A DNA stretch of 11,959 nt, from positions 1 through 11,959 of the forward strand of contig DBLW01000157.1 of the NCBI GenBank assembly GCA_002298075.1, written 5' to 3'. This stretch comes from Bacteroidales bacterium UBA714 (GTDB lineage Bacteria; Bacteroidota; Bacteroidia; Bacteroidales; UBA932). How positions within the stretch are numbered: the stretch's first letter is position 1; each line of letters opens with the position of its first letter. A program made the position numbers and the translations under genes. The notes beneath the pieces were generated by a model. The model was not told where the DNA came from. It saw only the letters and a list, made by a program, of their open reading frames with translations, and searched no databases. Below, one piece after another: positions 1 through 6,943 of the stretch.

Positions 1-87
1 AAAAAGGTCGATATTATCAATGATGCCCTGTGCGCTCTCTATGAGGAAGCTGCCAGGCAAGGTAAAGGATTGCTGTTCACTTTTTAG
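1..87 (+). CDS. 3' end of an unidentified gene (partial)
   Basis: Frame 1 is open from the first base to a TAG at 85-87 and gives 28 residues ending in GKGLLFTF. The visible tail (DIINDALCALYEEAARQGKG) looks like one amphipathic helix and contains no motif I can assign. The codon choice matches the neighbouring genes, and the gene runs in the same direction as the M28 peptidase downstream. It is separated from that gene by nearly 290 bp of repeat-bearing DNA, so co-transcription is doubtful. A very short hairpin (CACT/AGTG, 78-89) overlaps its stop codon but is too weak to call a terminator. No function is proposed. Confidence 0.5.
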   Translation, partial: KKVDIINDALCALYEEAARQGKGLLFTF

Positions 88-151
88 TGGTTTTACATAA
101 TGTTTGCCTTTATTGCACTTATGTGCTTGCGTCTCGGCATAGTGAAAATAA

Positions 152-327
152 CTTTTGCTATATTTGTCCTGACGGACATATATACGCCTTGGCTTCGGCA
201 AAACTTGCAAGCGAGCTTGATGTTCTGCTCTCAGCTTTTGCTATATTTGTCCTGTGGACATATATACGCTTGGTCTCGGCATAATCAAAGCGAGCTTTGT
301 TTCTGCTCTCGACTTTTGCTATATTTG
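152..327. repeat. Tandem intergenic repeat, about 2.2 copies of an 80-bp unit
   Basis: Two near-identical units (152-234, 83 bp; 235-312, 78 bp) and a truncated third (313-327) each begin CTTTTGCTATATTTG. Within the full units GTCC, GGACATATATACGC, CTTGG, TCGGCA, GCGAGCTT and TTCTGCTCTC recur in the same order. A degenerate piece of a further unit (GTCTCGGCATA, about 131-141) lies just upstream. Each full unit folds into a hairpin with 10-nt arms and one internal mismatch: 160-183 with loop TGAC, and 243-265 with loop TGT. The arms are identical between copies while the loop differs. The stretch 88-375 has no convincing gene; short open frames on both strands here simply read through the repeat. 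Similar dispersed intergenic repeats occur in Bacteroidales genomes as far as I recall, but I cannot search for further copies. Confidence 0.8.
296..327 (+). promoter_or_regulatory. Candidate Bacteroidetes-type promoter for the M28 gene, inside the third repeat copy
   Basis: TTTG at 296-299 and TATATTTG at 320-327 are separated by 20 nt. This matches the -33 TTTG / -7 TAnnTTTG pattern of the primary sigma factor of Bacteroides relatives. Transcription would start near 334 and leave a leader of about 40 nt before the ATG at 376. The same TATATTTG occurs at 159-166 and 242-249 in the earlier copies. Copy two has only a TTG at 217-219, 22 nt upstream, and copy one has no clear -33 element, so the third copy is the best promoter. 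Confidence 0.5.
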
Positions 328-375
328 CGCAGCCGGAAGGCAACCGATGATGAAATGTATTAAAACCGACAGCTG

Positions 376-2097
376 ATGAAAAGATTCAGACCATTGATTC
401 TTGCGGCCGCCATAGCGCTGGCCGGTCTCCTTGCCTATGGGCTTTGGACTCTTCCGAAGCCGCAGAATGCAGATGCGGAGGGCTTCTCTTCCGCTCGTGT
501 AGCTAATGACATAAAAGTGATATCACGGCAGCATCATTCCGTTGCCCAGCCTGCTGAGAGGGCTGCTGTAAGGGATTATCTTGTCGCGCGCCTTGAGCAG
601 CTCGGCGCCGATACGGTCATGCTTTACAGGTATGATTCTCTGAGAGGGCCGCAGAACAAGCATGTGGAATATGTTTTCGATGCCGTCAATGTCATGGCGC
701 AGTTTGCTCCTTCCTCATCTTCGGAAGACGACACATATCTCATGCTGGTTGCGCACTATGATTCAAGATATTCGCAGCCGATGCCAAAGGACACTGTGTG
801 GTCATATGGAGCTGCCGATGACGGATACGGCCTTGGTGTCATTCTTGAGACTGTCTCGCAGGTCCTGAAAAGCCGCAATGACTGGAGCCAGGGACTGAAA
901 GTGCTTTTCACCGATGCCGAGGAGGCCGGGATGATGGGCATGAAGGCGATTGCCGGAAATGACCCGGAAGTCTTTGGCAATGTAGGCCTGCTGATAAATC
1001 TTGAGGCACGCGGCCCATGGGGACCTGTCCTGCTTTTTGAGACAAGTCCGGGCAACTCTAAGCTTGTCGGACTTTACGGGAGCGCTGCATCATATCCCGT
1101 TACATATTCCCTTACAAGTGTGGTTTACAGCTTTATGCCTAATTTCACGGATTTCACAGTCGTGAAAGATGAGATTCCTGGAATGAATTTCTCTACGGTA
1201 GCCGATGTTAACCATTATCATACTGACCTTGACAATTTTGCAAATATAAGCGAGAAGTCCATCCAGCATTATGGCGCGCAGGTGCTTCCTGTAGCAGAGA
1301 AATATCTTACATCAGCGGAATATGCGGACAAGTCATATCTTGCCTCTGACAAGGACTTGACATATTTTACCGTGCCTCTGTTTGGACTGGTGACTTTCAG
1401 CAAGACAGGCTATCTTATTTTCAATATCGCCGTCTTTGTGCTCTTCTTGCTGCTTTTTGCATTGGAAGGAGTACGCGGGCGTCTCAAGGCTGCAAAAGTG
1501 TTCCGCACATCTGTTGCCGTGCTTGGTGCAGCCGTGGGAGTGCTTGCTCTTGGTGAGCTGACCGCATGGATTTGTGCTCTGTGCACAGGGGCGCAGTTCA
1601 AGATCTTCGGAGTTGTGGCAGGAATAGGCTTTGACAATGCCGCCATGATTGCATTCATATCCGTTATGGCCGCCGTATGTGTGCTGGTTTATGTCTTTGG
1701 AAGAAAGAAGGCCATGAGAAAGGTCTCCGGTTCCATGAGGACAAGTGCTCCGGCAAACGCGGCATTGCAGCATGCGTACAATGTGCTTTACGGAGCAGCC
1801 TTTCTGGTATTTGTCCTTGCAGCAGTCCTTGTGGGCACGTTGGGAGAGAATCTGATGTTTGTCATTCCTCTGCTTTGCGTATCAGGGGCAATGGTGCTGT
1901 ATCACCTTACTTCACTTAAGCTTTGGATGCCTCTATCCATAGGACTGGTGCTGCTCCATGCATTCTCTTTCCTGTATGCCTTGGCAATGGCCCTTACTAT
2001 AGGTGCTCTTGGTGCTGTTGCCATGCTTGCTTTCATGGATGTCATGCTGCTTGTGCCGCTGGCGGACATATACCTTATGAACATGAAGAAAAAATAG
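376..2097 (+). CDS. M28 family zinc aminopeptidase fused to a multi-pass membrane domain (ERMP1/FXNA-like)
   Basis: This 573-residue protein starts with a signal-anchor (hydrophobic 6-25). An M28 peptidase domain follows, at about 40-312. The M28 metal and catalytic residues are all present: H127-x-D129, D148 in GAADDG, E182-E183 in DAEEAG, E210 in INLEARG and H282 in YHTDLDN. The INLEA form, with Glu in place of Asp, and the YHT motif resemble eukaryotic ERMP1/FXNA and yeast Pff1 more than small secreted aminopeptidases. From about 344 to 568 there are roughly seven or eight hydrophobic segments (for example 346-364, 378-400, 420-441, 469-488, 492-510, 517-560). The catalytic domain is therefore probably held at the outer face of the inner membrane, where it would trim peptides from their N-terminus. 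The ATG at 376 is the only start that gives a sensible signal-anchor; no clear ribosome binding site is seen. The hydrolase gene follows 34 bp later. The family call is firm; the substrate is unknown. Confidence 0.9.
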   Translation: MKRFRPLILAAAIALAGLLAYGLWTLPKPQNADAEGFSSARVANDIKVISRQHHSVAQPAERAAVRDYLVARLEQLGADTVMLYRYDSLRGPQNKHVEYVFDAVNVMAQFAPSSSSEDDTYLMLVAHYDSRYSQPMPKDTVWSYGAADDGYGLGVILETVSQVLKSRNDWSQGLKVLFTDAEEAGMMGMKAIAGNDPEVFGNVGLLINLEARGPWGPVLLFETSPGNSKLVGLYGSAASYPVTYSLTSVVYSFMPNFTDFTVVKDEIPGMNFSTVADVNHYHTDLDNFANISEKSIQHYGAQVLPVAEKYLTSAEYADKSYLASDKDLTYFTVPLFGLVTFSKTGYLIFNIAVFVLFLLLFALEGVRGRLKAAKVFRTSVAVLGAAVGVLALGELTAWICALCTGAQFKIFGVVAGIGFDNAAMIAFISVMAAVCVLVYVFGRKKAMRKVSGSMRTSAPANAALQHAYNVLYGAAFLVFVLAAVLVGTLGENLMFVIPLLCVSGAMVLYHLTSLKLWMPLSIGLVLLHAFSFLYALAMALTIGALGAVAMLAFMDVMLLVPLADIYLMNMKKK

Positions 2098-2131
2098 TGT
2101 CCGTGTCTCGGGCAATAATCAAGGCAACAAT

Positions 2132-2935
2132 ATGAAAAAAATAGCATTGGCGCTTGCTGCCGTCCTAATCTCGGTATATTCCTTCGCACGTGAATATTCA
2201 TTTGACAAAGATATCCCGTATATAAGCGCATCTGACGGGTATCTTGCCAAGATGTGCCGTCTTGATGTGGCATATGAGGAGGGAGGGGAGAACCGTCCTG
2301 TCATTGTCTGGTTTCACGGTGGAGGCCTGACCTCAGGGCACAGGAGCTGTCCTAAGAAGCTTCAGCGTGACGGTGCCGTGGTAGTAGGTGTAGGATATCC
2401 TTTCGCCACCGAAGTGGAACTGCCGGAAATACTTGATGCGGCAGCGGCGGCCGTGGCTTGGGTGAAGGACAATGCCTTACGATATGGCGGTGACATTTCG
2501 AAAGTCTATCTTGCCGGTCATTCGGCCGGAGGCTATATCGTGAACATGCTTGCGCTTGACAAGCATTACCTTGAGAAGTACGGCATAAATCCGGACTATG
2601 ACATTGCGGCTGCAATTCCTTACAGCGGACAGGTCATCACCCATTTCGCCCAAAGGCGCAAGCAGAATATTCCGGAGCTGACTCCGACTATAGACTCGCT
2701 TGCCCCGCTGTTCCATGTCAGGGGAAACTCTGCCCCTCTGCTTGTAATCTCCGGAGACCCGGAAATGGAACTTTACGGACGTTATGAAGAAACTGCATAT
2801 TTCGTAAGGATGATGAAACTGAACGGACATAAGGACATGGTATTCCGCAGGCTTGACGGTTTCGGACATGGGGATATGGTCGAGCCTGGCCATCTTCTTC
2901 TCCTGAAATATATCCGCACGAGGAATGAGAATTGA
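2132..2935 (+). CDS. Exported alpha/beta hydrolase (esterase/lipase-like, HGGG motif)
   Basis: A 267-residue protein with a signal peptide (MKKIALALAAVLISVYSFA, probable cleavage after Ala19) and a compact alpha/beta hydrolase fold. The oxyanion motif H62-G-G-G65 in VWFHGGGLTSG and the nucleophile elbow G-H130-S131-A-G-G are typical of the hormone-sensitive lipase/carboxylesterase branch. The likely acid is D209 in ISGDPE, and the catalytic histidine is H246 in GFGHGDM. The triad is complete and in the correct order, so the enzyme should be active in the periplasm or outside the cell on a small ester, acetyl or amide substrate. It starts 34 bp after the M28 gene and probably shares its transcript, which ends at the terminator at 3043-3083. 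Peptidases of the S9 family share the fold, but the short length and the HGGG favour an esterase. The substrate cannot be read from the sequence. Confidence 0.85.
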   Translation: MKKIALALAAVLISVYSFAREYSFDKDIPYISASDGYLAKMCRLDVAYEEGGENRPVIVWFHGGGLTSGHRSCPKKLQRDGAVVVGVGYPFATEVELPEILDAAAAAVAWVKDNALRYGGDISKVYLAGHSAGGYIVNMLALDKHYLEKYGINPDYDIAAAIPYSGQVITHFAQRRKQNIPELTPTIDSLAPLFHVRGNSAPLLVISGDPEMELYGRYEETAYFVRMMKLNGHKDMVFRRLDGFGHGDMVEPGHLLLLKYIRTRNEN

Positions 2936-3042
2936 CCTTTGCTGTTGGCGCAAAATGAAGAGGATGACTAAAAAGTCAGAATAACTCTCTGAGAATTCAA
3001 TATTTGGGAACCATGTCGAGGTTGACCACACCGAAAAACAAG

Positions 3043-3083
3043 AAAAAAGGGCTTGACTAATACTTTTAGTCGGCCCCTTTTTT
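3043..3083. terminator. Bidirectional intrinsic terminator between convergent units
   Basis: AAAAAAGGGCTTGACTAA (3043-3060) pairs with TTAGTCGGCCCCTTTTTT (from 3066), with a small internal mismatch around the CTT/GCC positions and a loop of about 5 nt. A T-run follows on the plus strand and the complementary A-run gives a U-tract on the minus strand. It therefore suits both the hydrolase transcript (107 nt after its stop) and the M16 transcript (about 45 nt after its stop). Confidence 0.85.
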
Positions 3084-3094
3084 ATTTGTAACAC

Positions 3095-3115
3095 CTGTCC
3101 GGAATGCCGGGACAG
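3095..3115. other. Hairpin just after the M16 stop codon
   Basis: CTGTCCGG (3095-3102) pairs with CCGGGACAG (3107-3115) with one bulged G and an AATG loop. It lies between the M16 stop codon (3128-3130, minus strand) and the terminator, so on the M16 mRNA it would be a 3' stem that could protect the message or add to termination. No A/T-rich run follows directly, so it is not a terminator itself. Confidence 0.5.
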
Positions 3116-3127
3116 TACAGGTGCGCG

Positions 3128-6025
3128 TCAATATCCGAATATGTCCTCGAGAGCCAGTTTCTTTACAGGTCCGAGGGAACTCAGGTACGCCATGTCTATA
3201 TCCTTCTCGTCACCGAGTATGCCATAGATGTAATGTCGTCCTTTCACCCATTTCTCCTGTGTTGCCTTTACATCAGCAAGAGTCATGTCCTGAATCTTTT
3301 CGAAAATCTGCTTCTCACGAGGTTCGTCAAGCTCCAGGTCCCTGGCGTCATAATAGCTCCAGAGAACGTCATATCCCGTTGTTCTTGATGTTCGCAGACG
3401 TGAGATGATGGACTCTTTGGCGACCTCAAAAGCCTTTTCAGACTCCGGCATATTGTTGATGATGTCATCAAAGGCCTCTATGGCCTGCTTCATCTTGTCA
3501 TTCTGGGTCGCGATGAAGGCCATATAATAATATGTGTCATCCTTGAATCCCGGAGTGCTGAGTTCTGCATATGCGGAATATGCGAGACCGCGGGCCTCGC
3601 GCATCTCCTGGAACACGATTGCGTTCATGCCTCCTCCGAAGTATCCGTTGTAAAGTTCAATCTCAGGGTCAGCGCTGATGTCGAATTTATCGCCCCTGTT
3701 TGAATACTGGATATAATAAAGCTGCTTCGCATCATAAGGCGCAATATAGACCTCCGACTTGTCTGTGAGGGCTGTCGCAGTGCGTGATTTCTCAAGAGGC
3801 TCAAGGGCACCGGCCGCATGATGTCCGGCAAGCGCCTTCTTGAGTCCGGACTCTGATTCCGGTCCATAGTACAGGACCTCGTGCTGCTTGTCCATAAGGG
3901 AACGGACCTTTGTCAGCAGCTCTTCTGAAGTGATACGGGACAATTCGTCATTTGCCAATGTGGTTTTCTTGATGAATTCCGGCCCATAAATCACATAACG
4001 CTGGAGTGCACTGAAGCAGCTGCGCTGTCTCAGCTTTGAATCCGCACGGCTCTTGAGCATGTCGGATTTGAGATTTTCAAGAATTTCCTCATCCGGCAGT
4101 GCATTTGCCAGCAGGTCTTCCACGATGTCCATAGCCTGCGGTATATTCTCGCTCAGGCCGTTTATCGTGATGTGGGAAGTATTTGTTCCGGAACGCATTG
4201 AGAAAGAGCATGCGAGCGAATACATTTTGGAAGCAATCTCTTCCGCGCTCATTGTCGGAGTGCCGAGATAGCTTACATATTGGAATGCAAGATTGAGTGC
4301 CGGGTCATTGTTTGCTCCGCTCTCGAAAAGATAGCTCAGGCTCGCGATGTCGTTTGTGACATTCTCCTTGTACAATACTTCGATGCCTTCCGCCGTCTTG
4401 AATCGGGACATGTCCTTTTCCCAGTTTACGAAGACCGGCTCAATAGGTTTTACTTCAACAGACTGAATCTCAGTGAGGAAATCGCTCTGGATATCCCTGT
4501 TCGTCACTATCGGAGTGATTTCCGGAGCGGCAATCTTCTGCTCGTTTTTGTCCGTGCCGACACGTTTGTAAACAACGGCGTAGCTTTGAGGTCCGAGATA
4601 CTCATTTGCCCATGCCACGACATCGGCCTTGGTAACCTTGGCAATCCTGTCAAGCATTTTCACTTCATCCTCCCAGTCGCTGCCGTTTATGAACGACTCA
4701 AGGTACATCATTGCTCTGTCCTCATTGCTTTCGAGCTGGTTCTGGATGGAAAGACGGAAATTGTTCACTGTTGACTCTATCAGGCTTTCGTCAAAGTCTC
4801 CGCTGCGCAGCTTTGCTATTTCACTGAGCAGGAGCTCCTTCAGCTCATCAAGACTCTGGCCCTGCTTTGGCATGCCGCCTATAAGGAACTGTCCATAGTC
4901 CGGCTGGAGCGAAGAATATCCGTATGCAGAAAGCGCCTTCTGCTGCTGGTTTATGTCCAGGTCAAGCAGGCCTGCCTGGCCGTTGTAAAGTATCGAACCG
5001 GCAATCTGCGCGATATCATTCGAGCGGTCTGTAGCCTTTGGCAGTCTCCAGCCTATCATGATGTTCTCAGCCTCAGGGCCGGAAACTTCGCGCACGACAG
5101 GACTTTCTATCGGTTCCTCCTGCTTGAAATCAAGTACAGGCAGTTCCGGATTCGGCTGCATGTCACCGAAATACTTCTCAATCACCTCCACCATCTTGTC
5201 CGGGTCGAAATCTCCGGAAAGGCATATCGCCATATTGTTAGGGACATACCAGGTGCGGTGATAATTCTTTACATTCGTTATTGAAGGGTTCTTCAGGTGC
5301 TCCTGAGTTCCGAGAACCGTCTGTGTCCCGTAAGGATGATTCGGGAACAGGGCCGCGTCAAGGGCTTCCCAGATTTTGCGGCTGTCCTGGGTGAGGGACA
5401 TGTTCTTTTCCTCGTAGATTGTCTCAAGTTCCGTGTGGAAGCCTCTGATTACCGGATGTTTGAAACGGTCCGCCTCAACCCTTGCCCAATTCTCTATCTG
5501 GTTGGATGGTATGTCCTCGACATAGACAGTCATGTCCTGTGACGTGAATGCGTTGGTGCCGTCAGCCCCGATTACGGACATGAGCTTGTCGTACTCGTTC
5601 GGTATCGCCAATTTTGAAGCCTCGTAGCTTATGGAATCTATCCGGCGGTAGATACTGTTCCTTTCAGTCTCATCGGAAGTCTTCCTATACACCTCGAAAA
5701 GCGATTCGATTTCATCAAGCATAGGCTTTTCCGCTGCATAGTCCGATGTGCCGAACTGTTCCGTGCCCTTGAACATAAGGTGCTCGAAGTAGTGCGCAAG
5801 CCCGGTCGTTTCCGAAGGGTCATTCTTGCCTCCGACCTTCACGGCTATGCCGGTCTGGATACGCGGGGTTTCCTTGTTCACGCTCATATACACTTTCAGA
5901 CCGTTGTCCAGAGTATAGATTTTCGTGCCGAGGGGATCATTTGCCACAGTCTCGTATCTGTACTGTGAGCAGGAGGCTGCCAAAGCCATTAGGGCTATGA
6001 CTGCCGGAAATAAAATCCGTTTCAT
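3128..6025 (-). CDS. M16 family zinc metallopeptidase (insulinase/pitrilysin-like lipoprotein)
   Basis: A full-length, two-half M16 protein of 965 residues, close to the size of pitrilysin and PqqL. The inverted zinc motif H78-Y-F-E81-H82 sits in GLAHYFEHLMFKGT. The downstream E199 and E206 in ELETIYEEKN match the conserved glutamate pair of the family, E206 being the third zinc ligand. The M16_C signature with REARGLAYS lies in the C-terminal half, and that half has no HxxEH, as expected for the inactive partner. The N-terminus is a lipoprotein signal with lipobox LAASC and acylated Cys19, so the enzyme is probably anchored in the periplasm or outer membrane. M16 enzymes enclose and degrade peptides of a few kilodaltons rather than folded proteins. 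It begins 46 bp after the YugP-like gene and probably shares its transcript. The ATG at 6025 is fixed by the lipoprotein signal. Confidence 0.93.
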   Translation of the reverse strand: MKRILFPAVIALMALAASCSQYRYETVANDPLGTKIYTLDNGLKVYMSVNKETPRIQTGIAVKVGGKNDPSETTGLAHYFEHLMFKGTEQFGTSDYAAEKPMLDEIESLFEVYRKTSDETERNSIYRRIDSISYEASKLAIPNEYDKLMSVIGADGTNAFTSQDMTVYVEDIPSNQIENWARVEADRFKHPVIRGFHTELETIYEEKNMSLTQDSRKIWEALDAALFPNHPYGTQTVLGTQEHLKNPSITNVKNYHRTWYVPNNMAICLSGDFDPDKMVEVIEKYFGDMQPNPELPVLDFKQEEPIESPVVREVSGPEAENIMIGWRLPKATDRSNDIAQIAGSILYNGQAGLLDLDINQQQKALSAYGYSSLQPDYGQFLIGGMPKQGQSLDELKELLLSEIAKLRSGDFDESLIESTVNNFRLSIQNQLESNEDRAMMYLESFINGSDWEDEVKMLDRIAKVTKADVVAWANEYLGPQSYAVVYKRVGTDKNEQKIAAPEITPIVTNRDIQSDFLTEIQSVEVKPIEPVFVNWEKDMSRFKTAEGIEVLYKENVTNDIASLSYLFESGANNDPALNLAFQYVSYLGTPTMSAEEIASKMYSLACSFSMRSGTNTSHITINGLSENIPQAMDIVEDLLANALPDEEILENLKSDMLKSRADSKLRQRSCFSALQRYVIYGPEFIKKTTLANDELSRITSEELLTKVRSLMDKQHEVLYYGPESESGLKKALAGHHAAGALEPLEKSRTATALTDKSEVYIAPYDAKQLYYIQYSNRGDKFDISADPEIELYNGYFGGGMNAIVFQEMREARGLAYSAYAELSTPGFKDDTYYYMAFIATQNDKMKQAIEAFDDIINNMPESEKAFEVAKESIISRLRTSRTTGYDVLWSYYDARDLELDEPREKQIFEKIQDMTLADVKATQEKWVKGRHYIYGILGDEKDIDMAYLSSLGPVKKLALEDIFGY

Positions 6026-6071
6026 ATAGATGTGGTTAATTGTGTTGCATTATCAAATAGGGAGCCTGGCA

Positions 6072-6743
6072 TCAGTTCCTGCGCGCTATGCCTATATAAT
6101 AGAACAATGTGGCAAGAGAGCCGATAGCTGCGATTACGTACGTGTAGGCTGCCCATTTGAGCGCGTCAATGGCCATTGGACGTGTGGTCTGGTCAGTCAC
6201 TCCGGCCGAAGACAGCCATGAAATTGCCCTTGTGCTGGCATTTATCTCAACAGGAAGTGTTATTAGGCTGAATAGCGTAGTCATGGCGAACAGGCCGATT
6301 CCTATCCACAGCAGTGAAGGGAACACGTTTATCAGAATTACTCCGGCCAGAAGTACCCATTGTACGATGCTTGAAGAGAAGGACACGACGGGAACCAGTG
6401 CAGAACGCATTTTCAGGGGAGCATAGCCGGCCGCATGCTGTACCGCATGTCCGCATTCATGTGCCGCAACTGCTGCCGCTGCAACGCTTCTGCTTGCATA
6501 TACGCCTTCGCTGAGGCTTACGGTCTTTGTCTGCGGGTTATAGTTGTCTGTGAGCATTCCTCGTGTGGCGACTACTTTCACGTCATATATCCCGTTGTCG
6601 TGCAGCATCTTGAGGGCGACCTCGGCTCCGGACATCCCGTTGGAAAGGGGCACTTTGGAATATTTGTTGAAACGGCTCTGCAGCATCTGCTGAATAATGA
6701 GGCTCAGTCCCATGACTATGAGCATTATAATCCAAATGTTCAT
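6072..6743 (-). CDS. YugP-family membrane zinc metallopeptidase
   Basis: A 223-residue protein of the YugP (zinc metallopeptidase type 2) family. It has an N-terminal transmembrane helix (about 3-19), a cytoplasmic-type segment with LTDNYNPQTKTVSLSEGVY, and the zinc motif H95-E96-C-G-H99 in AAHECGHAVQHA followed by YAPLKMRSALVP. There are two adjacent hydrophobic helices (about 118-141 and 143-163), then LPVEINAS with E166 as a plausible third zinc ligand, and a final helix near 192-217. These blocks and the length match the family across Firmicutes and Bacteroidetes. The physiological substrate is not established; membrane protein quality control is the usual guess. It is the first gene of the minus-strand unit with the M16 lipoprotein and diverges from alr. 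No strong ribosome binding site precedes the ATG. Confidence 0.9.
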   Translation of the reverse strand: MNIWIIMLIVMGLSLIIQQMLQSRFNKYSKVPLSNGMSGAEVALKMLHDNGIYDVKVVATRGMLTDNYNPQTKTVSLSEGVYASRSVAAAAVAAHECGHAVQHAAGYAPLKMRSALVPVVSFSSSIVQWVLLAGVILINVFPSLLWIGIGLFAMTTLFSLITLPVEINASTRAISWLSSAGVTDQTTRPMAIDALKWAAYTYVIAAIGSLATLFYYIGIARRN

Positions 6744-6770
6744 TTTGTTGTTTTTTAAAAAATTGAATTC

Positions 6771-6785
6771 ATGACATTATGTCAT
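6771..6785. promoter_or_regulatory. Perfect inverted repeat in the divergent yugP-like/alr intergenic region
   Basis: ATGACAT-T-ATGTCAT is a perfect 7+7 palindrome 27 bp upstream of the YugP-like start codon. The half-site ATGTCAT recurs at 6864-6870, followed by AA, near the alr promoter. A dimeric regulator binding site is possible, but no regulator gene lies nearby, and in AT-rich spacer DNA such a palindrome may be chance. Confidence 0.35.
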
Positions 6786-6848
6786 CTCCCGGAAGCAGTT
6801 CCTCCGGTCAGATAGCGCGGCCTATATGTGCAAAAAACAAGCCTGCTA

Positions 6849-6856
6849 CAAAAATA
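6849..6856 (-). promoter_or_regulatory. Candidate -7 element for the YugP-like/M16 unit
   Basis: On the minus strand the bases read TATTTTTG, a match to TAnnTTTG. The start of transcription would fall near 6842 and leave a leader of about 100 nt that contains the 6771-6785 palindrome. No convincing TTTG is seen at the -33 distance, so this is tentative. Confidence 0.3.
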
Positions 6857-6878
6857 GTATTTATGTCATAATATTTAG

Positions 6879-6886
6879 TAAATTTG
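6879..6886 (+). promoter_or_regulatory. Candidate -7 element for alr
   Basis: TAAATTTG matches TAnnTTTG exactly and lies 57 bp upstream of the ATG at 6944. No good TTTG is visible about 20 nt further upstream. If it is the promoter, the upstream in-frame TTG at 6884 lies inside the -7 box and cannot be the start codon. Confidence 0.45.
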
Positions 6887-6903
6887 CGGGCGTTTTTTGG
6901 CTG

Positions 6904-6931
6904 CCGGAAACAGTTTTCCGGACAGTCTGTC
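6904..6931 (+). other. Hairpin and adjoining inverted repeat in the alr leader
   Basis: CCGGAAA-CAGT-TTTCCGG (6904-6921) forms a perfect 7-bp stem with a 4-nt loop. It abuts GACAG-T-CTGTC (6921-6931), a perfect 5+5 inverted repeat. Together they fill most of the predicted 5' leader of alr and end 12 nt before the ATG. They could tune message stability or ribosome access. They do not resemble a known riboswitch, and no U-tract follows to make an attenuator. Confidence 0.45.
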
Positions 6932-6943
6932 AAAAATTTGGAG

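Noticed and set aside
152..327. CRISPR array
   Set aside because: The units are about 80 bp and similar throughout; there are no short identical repeats separated by unique spacers and no cas genes.
87..363. Overlapping short open frames on both strands across the 88-375 gap (up to 87 residues)
   Set aside because: They read through the tandem repeat, their peptides are internally repetitive in step with the DNA repeat, and they have no family-like features.
1333..1773. 146-residue minus-strand open frame inside the M28 gene, rich in Cys and His
   Set aside because: The composition comes from the complement of hydrophobic codons in the membrane domain; no zinc-finger spacing is regular.
2965..2978. 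TGACT-AAAA-AGTCA palindrome after the hydrolase gene
   Set aside because: Five-base arms with no U-tract or promoter nearby; too small to support a function, although the GACTAA sequence recurs in the terminator at 3054-3060.
2477..3094. 205-residue open frame on the minus strand opposite the hydrolase and its terminator
   Set aside because: It is antisense to a gene with a complete catalytic triad and extends through a terminator hairpin; no recognisable motif.
4280..4774. 164-residue plus-strand open frame inside the M16 gene
   Set aside because: It lies antisense to a well-supported metallopeptidase and shows no domain or start signal.
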